Part shown: one piece after another, positions 24,449-32,301 of the stretch
Layout of the letters: every line of letters begins with the position of its first letter
How positions within the stretch are numbered: position 1 is the first letter of the stretch
Source: Bacillota bacterium
GTDB lineage: Bacteria > Bacillota_E > Sulfobacillia > Sulfobacillales > JAIMBI01
Direction: 5' to 3'
Length of the DNA stretch: 32,301 nucleotides
NCBI GenBank assembly: GCA_021828405.1
Contig: JAKARZ010000024.1
Coordinates: 1 to 32,301 of the forward strand
The notes under the pieces: generated by a model
Database searches by the model: none
What the model was told of the DNA's origin: nothing
Seen by the model: the letters and a program-made list of their open reading frames with translations, nothing else
Translations under genes and position numbers: made by a program

Positions 24449-25369
24449 CTATCCGGCTTCCACAACCGACACCGAGCCCGATGTCCCCGGCGTTCGCAGG
24501 ACTCCGGCCACCCCCATCAGCAGTAGCGCGCCGCCGCCCGCCGTCCGCCATGTGAGGGGCTCCCCCAAGACCAGTGCGCCCAGGAACACCGCGATCACGG
24601 GGTTCACAAACGCATAGGTTCCAGCGATGGTCATGGGCAGCAGGCGCACGGCGGCCGCGAAACTGGCATAAGCCAGCGCCCCCACCACCACCAGGTAAAG
24701 CGCCGCCGCCCCCGTGGCGGCATCCCAGTGCGGCCAGGGCTCGTGGGCGACCCAGGCCAGCCCGAGGAAGACGGGGGCGGCCAGCCACTCCTGCCAAGCC
24801 GCACTGACCAGCGGCGGAACCGCGCGGAGGCGGGTGCGCTGCACGACCAGGCTTCCGGCCTGGGCGATTGCCGCCAACAGCATCCACAGCACATCTAAGA
24901 CATGTCCTCCGCGAATCTGAGCCGACACATTGGACAGCACCACCAGCCCGGCGCAGCCGAAGCCCATCCCGACGAATAATGACCACGACGGCCGCTGGCG
25001 CCCCACCAGCAGGTCGATCATGCTCACCAGGAGCGGCACCATGCCCATCATCAGGGCGGCGTAGCCGGTGGCCAGATGGCGCTCGGCCACCATGATGAGT
25101 CCGTTGGCGCCGACCCACAGCAGGAGGCCAGCCAGTCCCGTCCACGCCAGCTGCCGCCCTGGCACCCGGAGCGCCTGGCGTGCCAGTGCCGCCATGCCCG
25201 CTAGAATTCCTCCGCCCAGCACCATGCGGATAAAGCCCAGTATCATCGGGGGAGTCCCGTAAGGTCCTCGCACGGCAATCCCAATGGCCAAGAACGTTGA
25301 TCCCCACACCACGTACACCACCAAGAGATTGGCCATGCCGCGGCGTGCGGACTCCTCCGTCCACTTCAC
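24449..25369 (-). CDS. EamA/DMT-family transporter
   Basis: This 306-residue membrane protein has about ten hydrophobic helices arranged as two EamA repeats. The first repeat begins MANLLVVYVVWGSTFLAIGI, a typical EamA start, and the second contains FAAAVRLLPMTIAGTYAFVN followed by PVIAVFLGALVLGEPLT, also typical. Members export or take up amino acids, nucleotide-like compounds and other metabolites across the cytoplasmic membrane; the substrate cannot be read from sequence. AGGAG lies 6 bases before the GTG at 25369, so I reject the longer upstream start at 25495 and note ATG 25336 as an alternative. It is transcribed alone on the minus strand, flanked by gene remnants. Confidence 0.9.
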   Translation of the reverse strand: MKWTEESARRGMANLLVVYVVWGSTFLAIGIAVRGPYGTPPMILGFIRMVLGGGILAGMAALARQALRVPGRQLAWTGLAGLLLWVGANGLIMVAERHLATGYAALMMGMVPLLVSMIDLLVGRQRPSWSLFVGMGFGCAGLVVLSNVSAQIRGGHVLDVLWMLLAAIAQAGSLVVQRTRLRAVPPLVSAAWQEWLAAPVFLGLAWVAHEPWPHWDAATGAAALYLVVVGALAYASFAAAVRLLPMTIAGTYAFVNPVIAVFLGALVLGEPLTWRTAGGGALLLMGVAGVLRTPGTSGSVSVVEAG

Positions 25370-26224
25370 GAGGGACTCCTCTCCTCGCCATCCCACTGCT
25401 GCGGCCGCCGGGACGGGTACGCTTGCCATGCGCGTGCCGGTAAAGCGGCGCTCACCGGCTGGCGGATCGTACAACAACCCGGGTTTGCCCACCATGCGCC
25501 TGGCGTTTGGTCCTTGGGGCAGTCCGTGCGCCCGAGCCGCTCGCCAAACCCCGTGTTTGCATGATTACCGGGCCAACCAAACAGGTCTCCACGGCCCTGG
25601 CGCGCCCCCACCAGCGATGTCCCGGACCGGGCGCCACGGGCGTGGCGCGAACTTACCCGCTATCGGACGCGCTGAACTCCAGACCGCGCCCAAGACGTCC
25701 ATCGCCTCGCGAACGGTGGGGCCGCCTGCTGACCGACCTCACCGGTGTGACGGGCCGGGCGAGCTGTGCGCCATCGCCCCGGGCGAGCACGATCCCGCGC
25801 CCCGGCTCGCCGACCGCGGCGGCCCGGGGAAAGCAACGCCCGCCACCTTCGTCGCCGCCGTGACGGGGATCCTGACGCCTCACCCGCGGATGATGATCAC
25901 CACCATCCGGGACGGCATCGAGAGCCGGGAGCCCCGCCGAGCCGCCGGAGAGCGGGCCAGCGTCCTCGGTGCCGCATGCCCCCCCGGCACCCCCGCCTCG
26001 GCAAACAGCGGGCCATGGTTGCCGTCGCGCCCAGGGGACCCGGTGACGCTCACGCGCCCCGTCGCGTCACCCCGGGTCCCCAATCCGCCAGCGGAATTCG
26101 CGAGCCTCTCTACGGTGTCCAGCCCCCCATTTCCCAAAGCCCTTTTCGCGTCGAGGTCTCCGGATTGGCCGTGATATTGACACCCGCGAGCCGCCACGCG
26201 TAATTGGCCGCTGAGTACACCGTG
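25370..26224. other. Degraded region, possible upstream part of the membrane gene
   Basis: No intact gene is visible. In the plus frame that leads into the small membrane gene at 26225, the stretch before the TAA at 26201-26203 reads LYGVQPPISQSPFRVEVSG, which looks protein-like. The small gene may thus be the 3' end of a larger decayed gene. Other frames (for example FVAAVTGILTPHPRMMITTI near 25850) are suggestive but unidentifiable. Confidence 0.3.
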
Positions 26225-26346
26225 ATGCGCATTCGCTACCTGACCAAATTCACCAAACTCGTTTATGGCGTCTGGGCGGCGGTGTCCATGTGTGTAGGCC
26301 TGGCTCTCATGTATTCCTCCGCCAGTGCCGGCGTGATCCTGCTGCT

Positions 26347-26354
26347 GGTTGCCG
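26347..26354. repeat. Target-site duplication, left copy
   Basis: GGTTGCCG directly flanks the left end of the IS and recurs exactly at 27681-27688. Eight-base duplications are typical of IS256-family transposition. Confidence 0.85.
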
Positions 26355-26384
26355 GGGACTGTCAAGGGTGTTGTGTAAACTCCC
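26355..26384 (+). repeat. IS terminal inverted repeat, left end
   Basis: This end lies beside the transposase stop. It pairs with 27651-27680: 15 contiguous inner bases are identical, and seven of the first eight outer bases also match. Confidence 0.85.
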
Positions 26385-26390
26385 CGGTGG

Positions 26391-27611
26391 TTATTTCAGG
26401 TAGGGGGTCAGGCGGTCCTCAAAGTAGATAACCAACTGGCCCAGGATCTCGCCCCAGTTCGGCAGCCGCTTCGTCCACTTCCGCTGCGCTTCTTGGCCCG
26501 CCAGGTACAGCATTTTCGTCAGCGCCGTGTCTGTCGGGAACAAGGTCTTGCTCTTGGTCACCTTGCGCAGCTGCCGGTGGAACCCTTCAATGAGGTTGGT
26601 GGTGTAGATCGTGCGCCGCAACCCCTCGGGATACCGATAAAAGGTCGCCAGTTCGTGCCAATGGGTTTCCCAGGACCGCACTACCGTGGGATACCGGTCC
26701 CCCCAGTCGGCGGCAAAGTCCGCCAAGGCGGCCGCCCCGGCGTCTTCCGTCGGCGCCTGGTAGATGGGCCGCAGGGCCGCCGTGAGGGCCGCATAGTCCT
26801 TGCGGGCGGCATACTTAAGCGAGTTCCGGATTTGGTGGACCACGCACTTCTGCACGTCGGCCTGCGGGAACACCGTGGCAATCGCTTCACTGAACCCGGT
26901 GAGGTGGTCCACCGCCACCACCAGGACATCCTGGACCCCCCGGCTCTTGAGCTCGCTCAGCACCGTGAGCCAGAACTTGGCCGATTCGTGGGCCCCGATC
27001 CACATCCCCAGGACGTCCTTGTAGCCCTCGAGGGCAATGCCCACCACCATGTAGGCCGCTTTGTTGACCACCCGACCATCTTCCCGGACCTTGTAGTGGA
27101 TGGCGTCCAGAAACACCACCGGGTAGCAGGCGGCCAACGGCCGCTGCTGCCACTCGGTGATCCGGGGGAGCAGCTTGTCCGTGATATTCGACACCAGGGC
27201 CGGCGAGATGTCCACGCCGTACAGGTGGGCCAGCTGCGCCTGGATGTCCCGGGTGCTCATCCCCCGCGCATATAGGGCGATGACTTGGTCCTCGATCCCG
27301 ACCCTCGGGGTCTGGTGGGGCGGGACTACGACGGGCGTGAAGCTCCCGTCGCGGTCCCGCGGCACGTCCAGGGCCACCTCCCCGTATTCGGTAGTGACCT
27401 GCTTGGGATACCGGCCGTTGCGGCGGTTCGGGGTGGGCTTGGGGCCCGCCTGGTGCTTGGGATAGCCCAGGTGCGTCTCCAGCTCGCTGTCCAGCATCGC
27501 CTGCAGCGTCTCCGCAAACAGGCCTTTCAGGGCCCGCTGGACGTCTTCGGGGGACCGGAAGTCATGGGTCGCAATGAAGTCGCGCATTTGCTCGGACGTC
27601 AACATGCTCAT
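26391..27611 (-). CDS. IS256-family DDE transposase
   Basis: This 406-residue protein is a mutator-type (IS256) transposase. Catalytic residues appear as the Asp in VVFLDAIHYKVR, the Asp in VLVVAVDHLTGFSEAI, and the Glu in TNLIEGFHRQLRKVTKSK, the last being a family hallmark. The N-terminal DNA-binding part contains the NRRNGRYPKQV block typical of the group, and the conserved C-x2-H is visible as CVVHQIRNSL. AGGAGG is 6 bases before the ATG at 27611; the longer GTG start at 27626 would include that site. Length is normal for the family and no frameshift is seen, so the element may still be active. Confidence 0.95.
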   Translation of the reverse strand: MSMLTSEQMRDFIATHDFRSPEDVQRALKGLFAETLQAMLDSELETHLGYPKHQAGPKPTPNRRNGRYPKQVTTEYGEVALDVPRDRDGSFTPVVVPPHQTPRVGIEDQVIALYARGMSTRDIQAQLAHLYGVDISPALVSNITDKLLPRITEWQQRPLAACYPVVFLDAIHYKVREDGRVVNKAAYMVVGIALEGYKDVLGMWIGAHESAKFWLTVLSELKSRGVQDVLVVAVDHLTGFSEAIATVFPQADVQKCVVHQIRNSLKYAARKDYAALTAALRPIYQAPTEDAGAAALADFAADWGDRYPTVVRSWETHWHELATFYRYPEGLRRTIYTTNLIEGFHRQLRKVTKSKTLFPTDTALTKMLYLAGQEAQRKWTKRLPNWGEILGQLVIYFEDRLTPYLK

Positions 27612-27650
27612 GGGAAGCCTCCTCACGGTAAACTCCAGGATATGGGACCA

Positions 27651-27680
27651 GGGAGTTTACACAACCCATGCTACACTCCC
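27651..27680 (-). repeat. IS terminal inverted repeat, right end
   Basis: This end lies upstream of the transposase and probably overlaps its promoter region. It is the partner of 26355-26384. Confidence 0.85.
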
Positions 27681-27688
27681 GGTTGCCG
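27681..27688. repeat. Target-site duplication, right copy
   Basis: This is the exact repeat of GGTTGCCG at 26347-26354. Joining the two copies restores an open reading frame through the insertion point. Confidence 0.85.
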
Positions 27689-27731
27689 TGCTCGTGGTGG
27701 TGTGGGGATATGGCGGGCGGCCCCTCGCCGC

Positions 27732-27848
27732 GTGATCGCACGGGAGTCGCGGCGCTACGCGCGCGAACAGCAGGCGGGGCTGCAAGAAGCGGAGCGCTTA
27801 GTGCGGGGAGACTCCCGGCCCGAGGACCCCCAGTACTGGAAGCGGTGA
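27732..27848 (+). CDS. Small hydrophilic reading frame after the interrupted gene
   Basis: A GTG overlapping the TGA of the interrupted membrane gene opens a 38-residue frame, VIARESRRYAREQQAGLQEA, ending in SRPEDPQYWKR. It is charged and probably helical. It may be a separate coupled peptide, or the natural C-terminal tail of the membrane protein displaced by a frameshift near 27725. I favour the second reading because a helical basic tail commonly follows a membrane segment. Confidence 0.3.
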   Translation: MIARESRRYAREQQAGLQEAERLVRGDSRPEDPQYWKR

Positions 27849-28111
27849 CGCCCCCGAACTGATCAGGCCGGCTTGCGTCCCGCGAGGGCTGCCCAGAGGC
27901 TAGCCCTCCGCCATTGCGACAGATTAGTCGCATCCATCTCCCATGGCCTTCTCCCATGACCTTCTGCCCGTGACGTGACACCAAGTGTTGCCTCCTGTGT
28001 GAATAGACGCGCGCGACAGGATGGCGAAGAGGCTGGAAGTCCGGGTGGAGCGCGGCCTGGGGGCGGCGCGGACGCTCCAGGAGGCTTGGCGCGGCCCCGC
28101 GTGACCGAAAT

Positions 28112-28180
28112 TGTGTGCGCTGTGGGCTCCTACAGCACACAGGCGGCATACCTTGGCCACCCGATCGTCATCCGTGCGAA
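28112..28180 (+). repeat. Dispersed repeat shared with 21069-21140
   Basis: The block GGCATACCTTGGCCACCCG and its flanks occur in both places, with an internal GCTGTGGGCTCCTACAGC-type dyad. It encodes the same peptide start in both relics, so it is a paralogous coding segment rather than a mobile repeat. Confidence 0.7.
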
Positions 28181-28274
28181 CAGGCCAGCTCGTCGAGGTG
28201 GACCCCAACGGCCTGGTGGTCGGCTCCTTGGGCCAGACCGCCCTGAAGACCCAGCGGGCCATTGAAGAAGCCAT

Positions 28275-28289
28275 GGGGGGGGGGGGGGG
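28275..28289 (+). repeat. Homopolymer run of 15 G
   Basis: Fifteen consecutive G residues lie within the AAA+ relic, at the place of the Walker B region. Such runs slip easily in replication and in sequencing, so the exact length is uncertain. Confidence 0.85.
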
Positions 28290-28771
28290 CATCGATGACG
28301 CGTACACCGTTACACCCCGGGACGACCGCCAGGACTTTGGCCGCGAGCCGATCGAGACCCGGCTGAAGGCGATGGAAGACTGGCGCGACTCTTTTGTCGT
28401 TGTCCGCGCCGACTGCCGCGAAAACATGCGGGAATTTGCCGCCAACCTCGGACTCGCGTCGCGGTTCGACTATCAGTTGAGTTCCAGGACTACGGCGTGG
28501 ACGACCTCCTCCGCATCTTCGCCCGGGAAGTGGCGCGGTCGAGCCTCCGAATGGCCGACGACGGGCTGCCCACCCTGTCTGCCCAGCTGGCGGCCCGTCT
28601 CCGCCGGCCGCCCGAGAATTCATCCAGCCATTTTTCCAATGGGCGGTTCGTCCGCACGGTGTACGAGCAGGGCCAGATGGCGCTGCGCCTAAGGCCGTAC
28701 ATCCCTCGGCGCGCTCGCCCGAAGCGCTGAACCTCCTGCTCGCCGAGAACCTGCCCCGCCTTCCCGATTAG

Positions 28772-29181
28772 CACATGGCCGGCGCCCCGCCCGGCGCGTC
28801 GGGCCGCCGGCCTCCGCGCTCACCCTCCTGTTGGCGGCGAGGTGGGGCACACGAAGCGGGCTTCTGGCACAGGCCAGATCTCGGCAGCCACCGTGATGAC
28901 CCGGGATCAGCGCCATCGCCGCCGCGCGCCCCCCGCCGTGGGTCTCCCGTGTCACCGGTGAAACGCGGCGCCCGTCATCCGGAGGCTCCGGGCAGCGCCC
29001 CCACCAGCAGCCCGGCTGAAGGCGGCATTTGAGCGCCGCGGTCGCAATTCCACGTCCACACGAGCAGGCGGCAGGCATTCGCCCGCCACCTGGTGGTTGG
29101 CGCGACTCCCCCGGGCCGATCCTCCCGCAGGCTTCGGCAGGCGGCCTGGCCAGCCGGCGCCCCGCATCAGGACTGCCCGGC
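28772..29181. other. Gene-free stretch downstream of ppdK
   Basis: No frame has both a start signal and a recognisable family. Several GC-rich short dyads are present but no clear terminator for ppdK. Confidence 0.45.
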
Positions 29182-31812
29182 TTACCCTGCCAGGGCCGCC
29201 TGAGCTGCCGCCAGCCGCGCGATGGGCACACGATAGGGACTGCAACTCACATAGTCCAGCCCCACGTCGTGACAGAAGCGAATCGACGTGGGATCCCCGC
29301 CGTGCTCGCCGCAGATGCCCACGCGGAGATCCGGACGCGCTTGCCTGCCGGCTTCGAGCCCCATGCGCACCAGTTGGCCTACGCCGTCGGCATCCAGCAC
29401 CACGAAAGGGTTCTCCGCCAAGATCTTGTCCGCTAAATACGCCGGCAGGAACTTGGACTCGGCGTCGTCGCGGCTGTAGCCAAATGTGGTCTGCGTGAGG
29501 TCGTTGGTGCCGAACGAGAAAAACTGGGCCGTCTTCGCGATCGCCCCGGCCGTCAGCGCCGCTCGCGGCACCTCGATCATGGTGCCCACCTGGTAGGGCA
29601 GCGGTCCGCCGTGCCGCCGCTCTTCGTCGGCATGCACGTCGGCCACCAGCTCGGCCATGCGCTCCAGTTCAGGCGCGACGCCCACCAAGGGAATCATGAT
29701 CTCTACGTGGGGGTCGAGACCGGCGGCCAACAGCCGCGACTCAGCCCGAAAGATGGCCCGCACCTGCATCGCGTAAATTTCCGGATAGACGATGCCGAGC
29801 CGCACCCCGCGAAACCCGAGCATGGGATTGAACTCGAACAGCTGACGGGCGCGGCCCAGCACGCGGGTGAGGCGCTCCACCGCCTGGAGGTCCCCCTTCT
29901 GCCGGCTGTCAGCCAGCTCCGCCTCCACATCCGCCTCGTCGGGCAAAAATTCATGCAGTGGCGGGTCCAGGAGGCGAATCGTCACCGCGTGGCCGTCCAT
30001 CGCTTTCAGGATGCCGAAGAAGTCCTCCTCCTGCATCGGCAGGAGCCGACTCAAGGCATGCTCCCGCTCGCGCTCGGTCTCCGCCAGGATCATCTCCTGC
30101 ACCACCGGCAGGCGGTCCTGGCCCATGAACATGTGCTCAGTGCGGCAGAGTCCTACGCCCTCCGCGCCAAAGTCGCGGGCGCGCTGGGCATCCTCGGGCG
30201 TGTCCGCGTTGGCCTCCACTCCCAGGCGCCGGATGTCGTCCGCCCAGCTCAGGAGCGTCTCAAATTCGTCGAACAGCGTCGGCGCCACGGTTTCCACTTC
30301 CCCCAGGATCACCCGGCCGGTCCCCCCGTCAATGGTGATGACGTCGCCCGCCCGGACGGTCACATCGCCCACCGCGCACACGCCCTCCGCGAGGTTGATG
30401 CGGAGCACCTCACACCCGGTGACCGCCGGCTTGCCCATGCCGCGCGCCACGATGGCCGCGTGCGAGGTCATGCCGCCGCGGCTGGTAAGCACCCCCTGGG
30501 CCGCCACGATGCCGTGGATGTCGTCCGGTGTGGTTTCGGGCCGCACCAGGATGACGGCGTCTCCTTTTTGGCCCCGGCGCTCAGCCTCATCCGCATCAAA
30601 TACGACCTCACCGGCGGCGGCGCCCGGCGACGCCGGCAGCCCCTTGGCCAGCTCGTGCAGCTCGGCCTTGGGATCAATCTGCCGGTACAGCAGCTGCGCC
30701 ACCTGGGCCGGATCCTGCCGCTCGATGGCGTCTTCCTTAGAAAGCACGCCGTCCTTCACTAGATCAACGGCAATCTTCACCGCTGCGCGCGCCGTCCGCT
30801 TGCCGGTGCGCGTCTGCAGGAGGTACAACCGCTCGCGCTCAATCGTGAATTCGATGTCCTGCATGTCGCGGTAGTGCCGCTCCAAGAGCGCACACACCTC
30901 CTGCAACTGCTTGTGAGCCGCCGGCAGCACCGATGCCAGTTCGTCAAGCGGCCGCGGGGTGCGCAGGCCCGCCACCACATCCTCACCCTGCGCGTTGGTG
31001 AGAAACTCACCGTACATGCCCGGCTCGCCCGTGTTGGGGTTGCGCGTAAACAGCACACCCGTGCCCGACGTGTCGCCCAGATTGCCAAACGCCATGGCCT
31101 GCACGTTGACCGCCGTCCCCAGCTGGTCGCTGATCTTGTTGATGCGCCGGTACACTTGCGCCCGGGGGTTGTTCCAGGAATCAAACACCGCCTCGATGGC
31201 CATCTGGAGTTGCTGCCGGGGATCGGTGGGAAACGGCTGGCCGGTTCGAGCTTCGACCAGCGCCAGGTACCTGTCAATCACCCGCTGAAGCGCCTCGGCC
31301 GAAAGTTCCTGGTCCTCCTTCACGTGCTCCTCGCCCTTGACCGCTTCCAATACCTCTTCGAACTGGCCATGATCCATGTGTATCACCACGTTGCCAAACA
31401 TCTGAATGAACCGGCGATAACTGTCCAGGGCAAAGCGCTGGCTGCCGGCCTCCTCGCCCAATCCCCGGGCCGTCCCGCCATTCAAGCCAAGGTTCAGCAC
31501 GGTGTCCATCATCCCGGGCATAGAAATCGGAGCTCCGGAGCGCACTGACACCAAGAGCGGCGATCTGGGATCTCCCAGGCGGCGGCCCGCCTTTTCCTCT
31601 AGCTGCGCCAAATGCGTCCACACCGCATCCAAAAGCCCGTCCGGCAGCCGCTTTTGGTCTTGGAACGCCAGGCAGGCTTCCGTCGTAATCGTAAAGCCGG
31701 GCGGCACCGGCAGTCCGATGCGGCTCATCTCTGCCAGGCCCGCCCCCTTGCCGCCCAGCCGGGCGCGATCCTCAGCGGACCCTTCTTCAAACGCCAATAC
31801 CCACGGCATCAT
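29182..31812 (-). CDS. ppdK: Pyruvate, phosphate dikinase
   Basis: This 876-residue enzyme interconverts pyruvate, ATP and phosphate with phosphoenolpyruvate, AMP and diphosphate. The N-terminal ATP-grasp domain begins LGGKGAGLAEMSRIGLPVPP. The central phosphohistidine domain has GGMTSHAAIVARGMGKPAV with the catalytic His preceded by the Thr that the regulator phosphorylates. The C-terminal PEP/pyruvate barrel shows FFSFGTNDLTQTTFGYSRDD, GICGEHGGDP and the catalytic Cys in DYVSCSPYRVPIARLA. The length is normal for the family. Its ATG (31812) follows the regulator's TGA directly, with GGGAGG 8 bases upstream, so the two are translationally linked. In the cell it serves glycolysis or gluconeogenesis in the cytoplasm. 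Confidence 0.97.
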   Translation of the reverse strand: MMPWVLAFEEGSAEDRARLGGKGAGLAEMSRIGLPVPPGFTITTEACLAFQDQKRLPDGLLDAVWTHLAQLEEKAGRRLGDPRSPLLVSVRSGAPISMPGMMDTVLNLGLNGGTARGLGEEAGSQRFALDSYRRFIQMFGNVVIHMDHGQFEEVLEAVKGEEHVKEDQELSAEALQRVIDRYLALVEARTGQPFPTDPRQQLQMAIEAVFDSWNNPRAQVYRRINKISDQLGTAVNVQAMAFGNLGDTSGTGVLFTRNPNTGEPGMYGEFLTNAQGEDVVAGLRTPRPLDELASVLPAAHKQLQEVCALLERHYRDMQDIEFTIERERLYLLQTRTGKRTARAAVKIAVDLVKDGVLSKEDAIERQDPAQVAQLLYRQIDPKAELHELAKGLPASPGAAAGEVVFDADEAERRGQKGDAVILVRPETTPDDIHGIVAAQGVLTSRGGMTSHAAIVARGMGKPAVTGCEVLRINLAEGVCAVGDVTVRAGDVITIDGGTGRVILGEVETVAPTLFDEFETLLSWADDIRRLGVEANADTPEDAQRARDFGAEGVGLCRTEHMFMGQDRLPVVQEMILAETEREREHALSRLLPMQEEDFFGILKAMDGHAVTIRLLDPPLHEFLPDEADVEAELADSRQKGDLQAVERLTRVLGRARQLFEFNPMLGFRGVRLGIVYPEIYAMQVRAIFRAESRLLAAGLDPHVEIMIPLVGVAPELERMAELVADVHADEERRHGGPLPYQVGTMIEVPRAALTAGAIAKTAQFFSFGTNDLTQTTFGYSRDDAESKFLPAYLADKILAENPFVVLDADGVGQLVRMGLEAGRQARPDLRVGICGEHGGDPTSIRFCHDVGLDYVSCSPYRVPIARLAAAQAALAG

Positions 31813-32301
31813 TCAAACAGCCTCCCTTTGAAATAACTCCAGGATTTTACTGGCGGTTTCTTCTACCGCGTGGTTGCTCACGTCAATGACCGGACAGCCG
31901 ACATCCGAAAAAACCTGCCACGCGTAGTCGAGCTCCTGCAGGATCCGCTCGCGGGTCGCGTACTGAGCGCTGGACGACAGCCCCAGTGTGCGGAGCCGCT
32001 GCCGGCGGATGGGCATCAGCAGGTCGGGGTCAATGACCAAGCCCACACATTTGCGCTTGGCCGGACCCATCACCTCGCGCGGCGGCGGCACCTCCGGTAC
32101 CAGGGGAATGTTGGCTACCTTGAGCCGGTGGTTGGCGAGATACAGGCTCACCGGCGTCTTGGACGTCCGCGACACGCCCAGCAGCACGATGTCGGCCAGC
32201 GGCACCCCGCCCGGATCCTTGCCATCGTCGTATTTGACCGCAAACTCGATGGCCTCGACGCGCGCGAAATAGTCGCGGTCCAGTCGGTGCACCAGCCCCG
32301 G
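31813..32301 (-). CDS. PPDK regulatory protein (kinase/pyrophosphorylase), 5' end outside window
   Basis: This is the C-terminal part, at least 162 residues, of the DUF299-family bifunctional regulator. The family inactivates its dikinase partner by ADP-dependent phosphorylation of a Thr beside the catalytic His and reactivates it by Pi-dependent dephosphorylation. The nucleotide-binding P-loop is [15 protein letters not shown], and [13 protein letters not shown] just before it is a family signature. The frame stays open to the window edge ([10 protein letters not shown]), so the GTG at 32292 is not the true start. It is immediately followed by ppdK, its expected target, which fixes the choice over the PEP-synthase regulator of the same family. 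Confidence 0.95.
   Translation of the reverse strand, partial: PGLVHRLDRDYFARVEAIEFAVKYDDGKDPGGVPLADIVLLGVSRTSKTPVSLYLANHRLKVANIPLVPEVPPPREVMGPAKRKCVGLVIDPDLLMPIRRQRLRTLGLSSSAQYATRERILQELDYAWQVFSDVGCPVIDVSNHAVEETASKILELFQREAV

Larger units (their letters stand above)
26355..27680 (-). mobile_element. IS256-family insertion sequence, complete
   Basis: The 1326-bp element holds one transposase gene and has imperfect terminal inverted repeats of about 30 bp. The ends (26355-26384 and 27651-27680) share the inner block GTTGTGTAAACTCCC exactly and start with GGGA and TGT in common. Exact 8-bp direct repeats flank it. Intact ends, duplication and an uninterrupted transposase point to a recent insertion. 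It interrupts a small membrane protein gene. Confidence 0.92.
26225..27735 (+). pseudogene. Small two-helix membrane protein interrupted by an IS
   Basis: Removing the insertion element and one copy of the 8-bp duplication restores a continuous frame. It begins MRIRYLTKFTKLVYGVWAAV, passes through a first hydrophobic helix (VSMCVGLALMYSSA) and a second (GVILLLVAVLVVVWGYGG), and ends RPLAA with a TGA at 27733-27735. The product would be about 58 residues with two membrane segments. The ribosome binding site before ATG 26225 is weak, and the frame may originally have been the end of a longer gene. The insertion falls inside the second membrane helix. I do not recognise the family. Confidence 0.55.
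28021..28771 (+). pseudogene. Decayed beta-helix/SpoVK-type AAA+ ATPase
   Basis: The relic starts with MAKRLEVRVERGLGAARTLQ and, after a frameshift, VTEIVCAVGSYSTQAAYLGH, which corresponds to the start of a beta-helix domain. It then jumps without the Walker A region into a CbxX/SpoVK-like AAA+ core: RTGQLVEVDPNGLVVGSLGQ, a damaged Walker B at the 15-G run followed by IDDAYTV, then LKAMEDWRDSFVVVRADC and LGLASRFDYQL. A further frameshift leads to DYGVDDLLRIFAREVARSSL and NGRFVRTVYEQGQMALRLRP, and after another shift PEALNLLLAENLPRLPD with a TAG at 28769-28771. An internal deletion and at least three frameshifts make it non-functional. The beta-helix relic at 21.0 kb is a paralogue. Confidence 0.7.

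Noticed and set aside
28689..29231. Long minus-strand frame downstream of ppdK
   Set aside because: No start signal or family; Arg/Gly/Pro-rich composition typical of non-coding GC-rich DNA.
29611..30874. Long plus-strand open frames antisense to ppdK, and similar frames antisense to rpoD, dnaG and the operon genes
   Set aside because: They are codon-bias shadows of GC-rich genes, rich in Arg, Pro, His and Ser, with no family pattern.

Overview
The window looks like chromosome of a high-GC, Gram-positive (Bacillota-type) bacterium. The evidence is a SigA-type rpoD directly behind dnaG, a pyruvate phosphate dikinase (ppdK) directly behind its regulatory kinase/pyrophosphorylase, a YaaL/DUF2508 gene, remnants of a SpoVK-like AAA+ protein, and strong AGGAGG-type ribosome binding sites. 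The genus cannot be fixed from the sequence alone; a deep-branching high-GC Bacillota lineage is my inference.

Layout. 0-4.7 kb: a small metal operon on the minus strand (copZ-like chaperone and a Cys-rich metallothionein-like peptide), diverging from an HxlR regulator, a lactonase-type metallo-beta-lactamase-fold hydrolase and an AMP-forming acyl-CoA synthetase, followed by a lone DUF2508 gene. 4.7-6.5 kb: no intact gene, but decayed fragments including a short-chain dehydrogenase. 6.5-9.5 kb: rpoD and dnaG (minus), with an NAD-epimerase-like gene diverging from dnaG. 10.6-11.7 kb: scraps of an epimerase, an FAD oxidoreductase, a serine recombinase and an Asp/Glu racemase. 11.8-19.9 kb: a tight seven-gene minus-strand operon. 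20-29 kb: a patchwork of pseudogenes (S53 peptidase, peptide-ABC permease, beta-helix protein, DUF6922, racemase, SpoVK-like AAA+ protein) around two intact genes (FAD oxidoreductase, EamA transporter) and an apparently intact IS256-family element with an exact 8-bp target duplication. 29.2-32.3 kb: ppdK and its regulator, the latter running off the window.

The most interesting system is the operon at 11.8-19.9 kb. Its order of transcription is aromatic amino acid ammonia-lyase, thiolase-like protein, Zn-ribbon/OB-fold (DUF35) partner, crotonase, two class III CoA-transferases and an aldehyde dehydrogenase. Read as a pathway, an amino acid is deaminated to an alpha,beta-unsaturated acid, activated by CoA transfer, hydrated, cleaved by a retro-aldol reaction of the Ltp2/DUF35 type to an aldehyde plus acetyl-CoA, and the aldehyde is oxidised to the acid. 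The operon has no acyl-CoA dehydrogenase or hydroxyacyl-CoA dehydrogenase, which suits an aldolytic route because the lyase already makes the double bond. A phenylalanine-to-benzoate or tyrosine-to-hydroxybenzoate route is my preferred inference. It is not proven: several enzymes carry unusual active-site residues, including a Lys-Asn pair at the lyase selectivity position and a Gln in place of the catalytic Asp in one CoA-transferase.

In many Bacillota ppdK lies close to dnaG-rpoD. Here about 19.7 kb of catabolic, mobile and decayed DNA separates them, so the region looks like an accessory island opened inside a housekeeping cluster.
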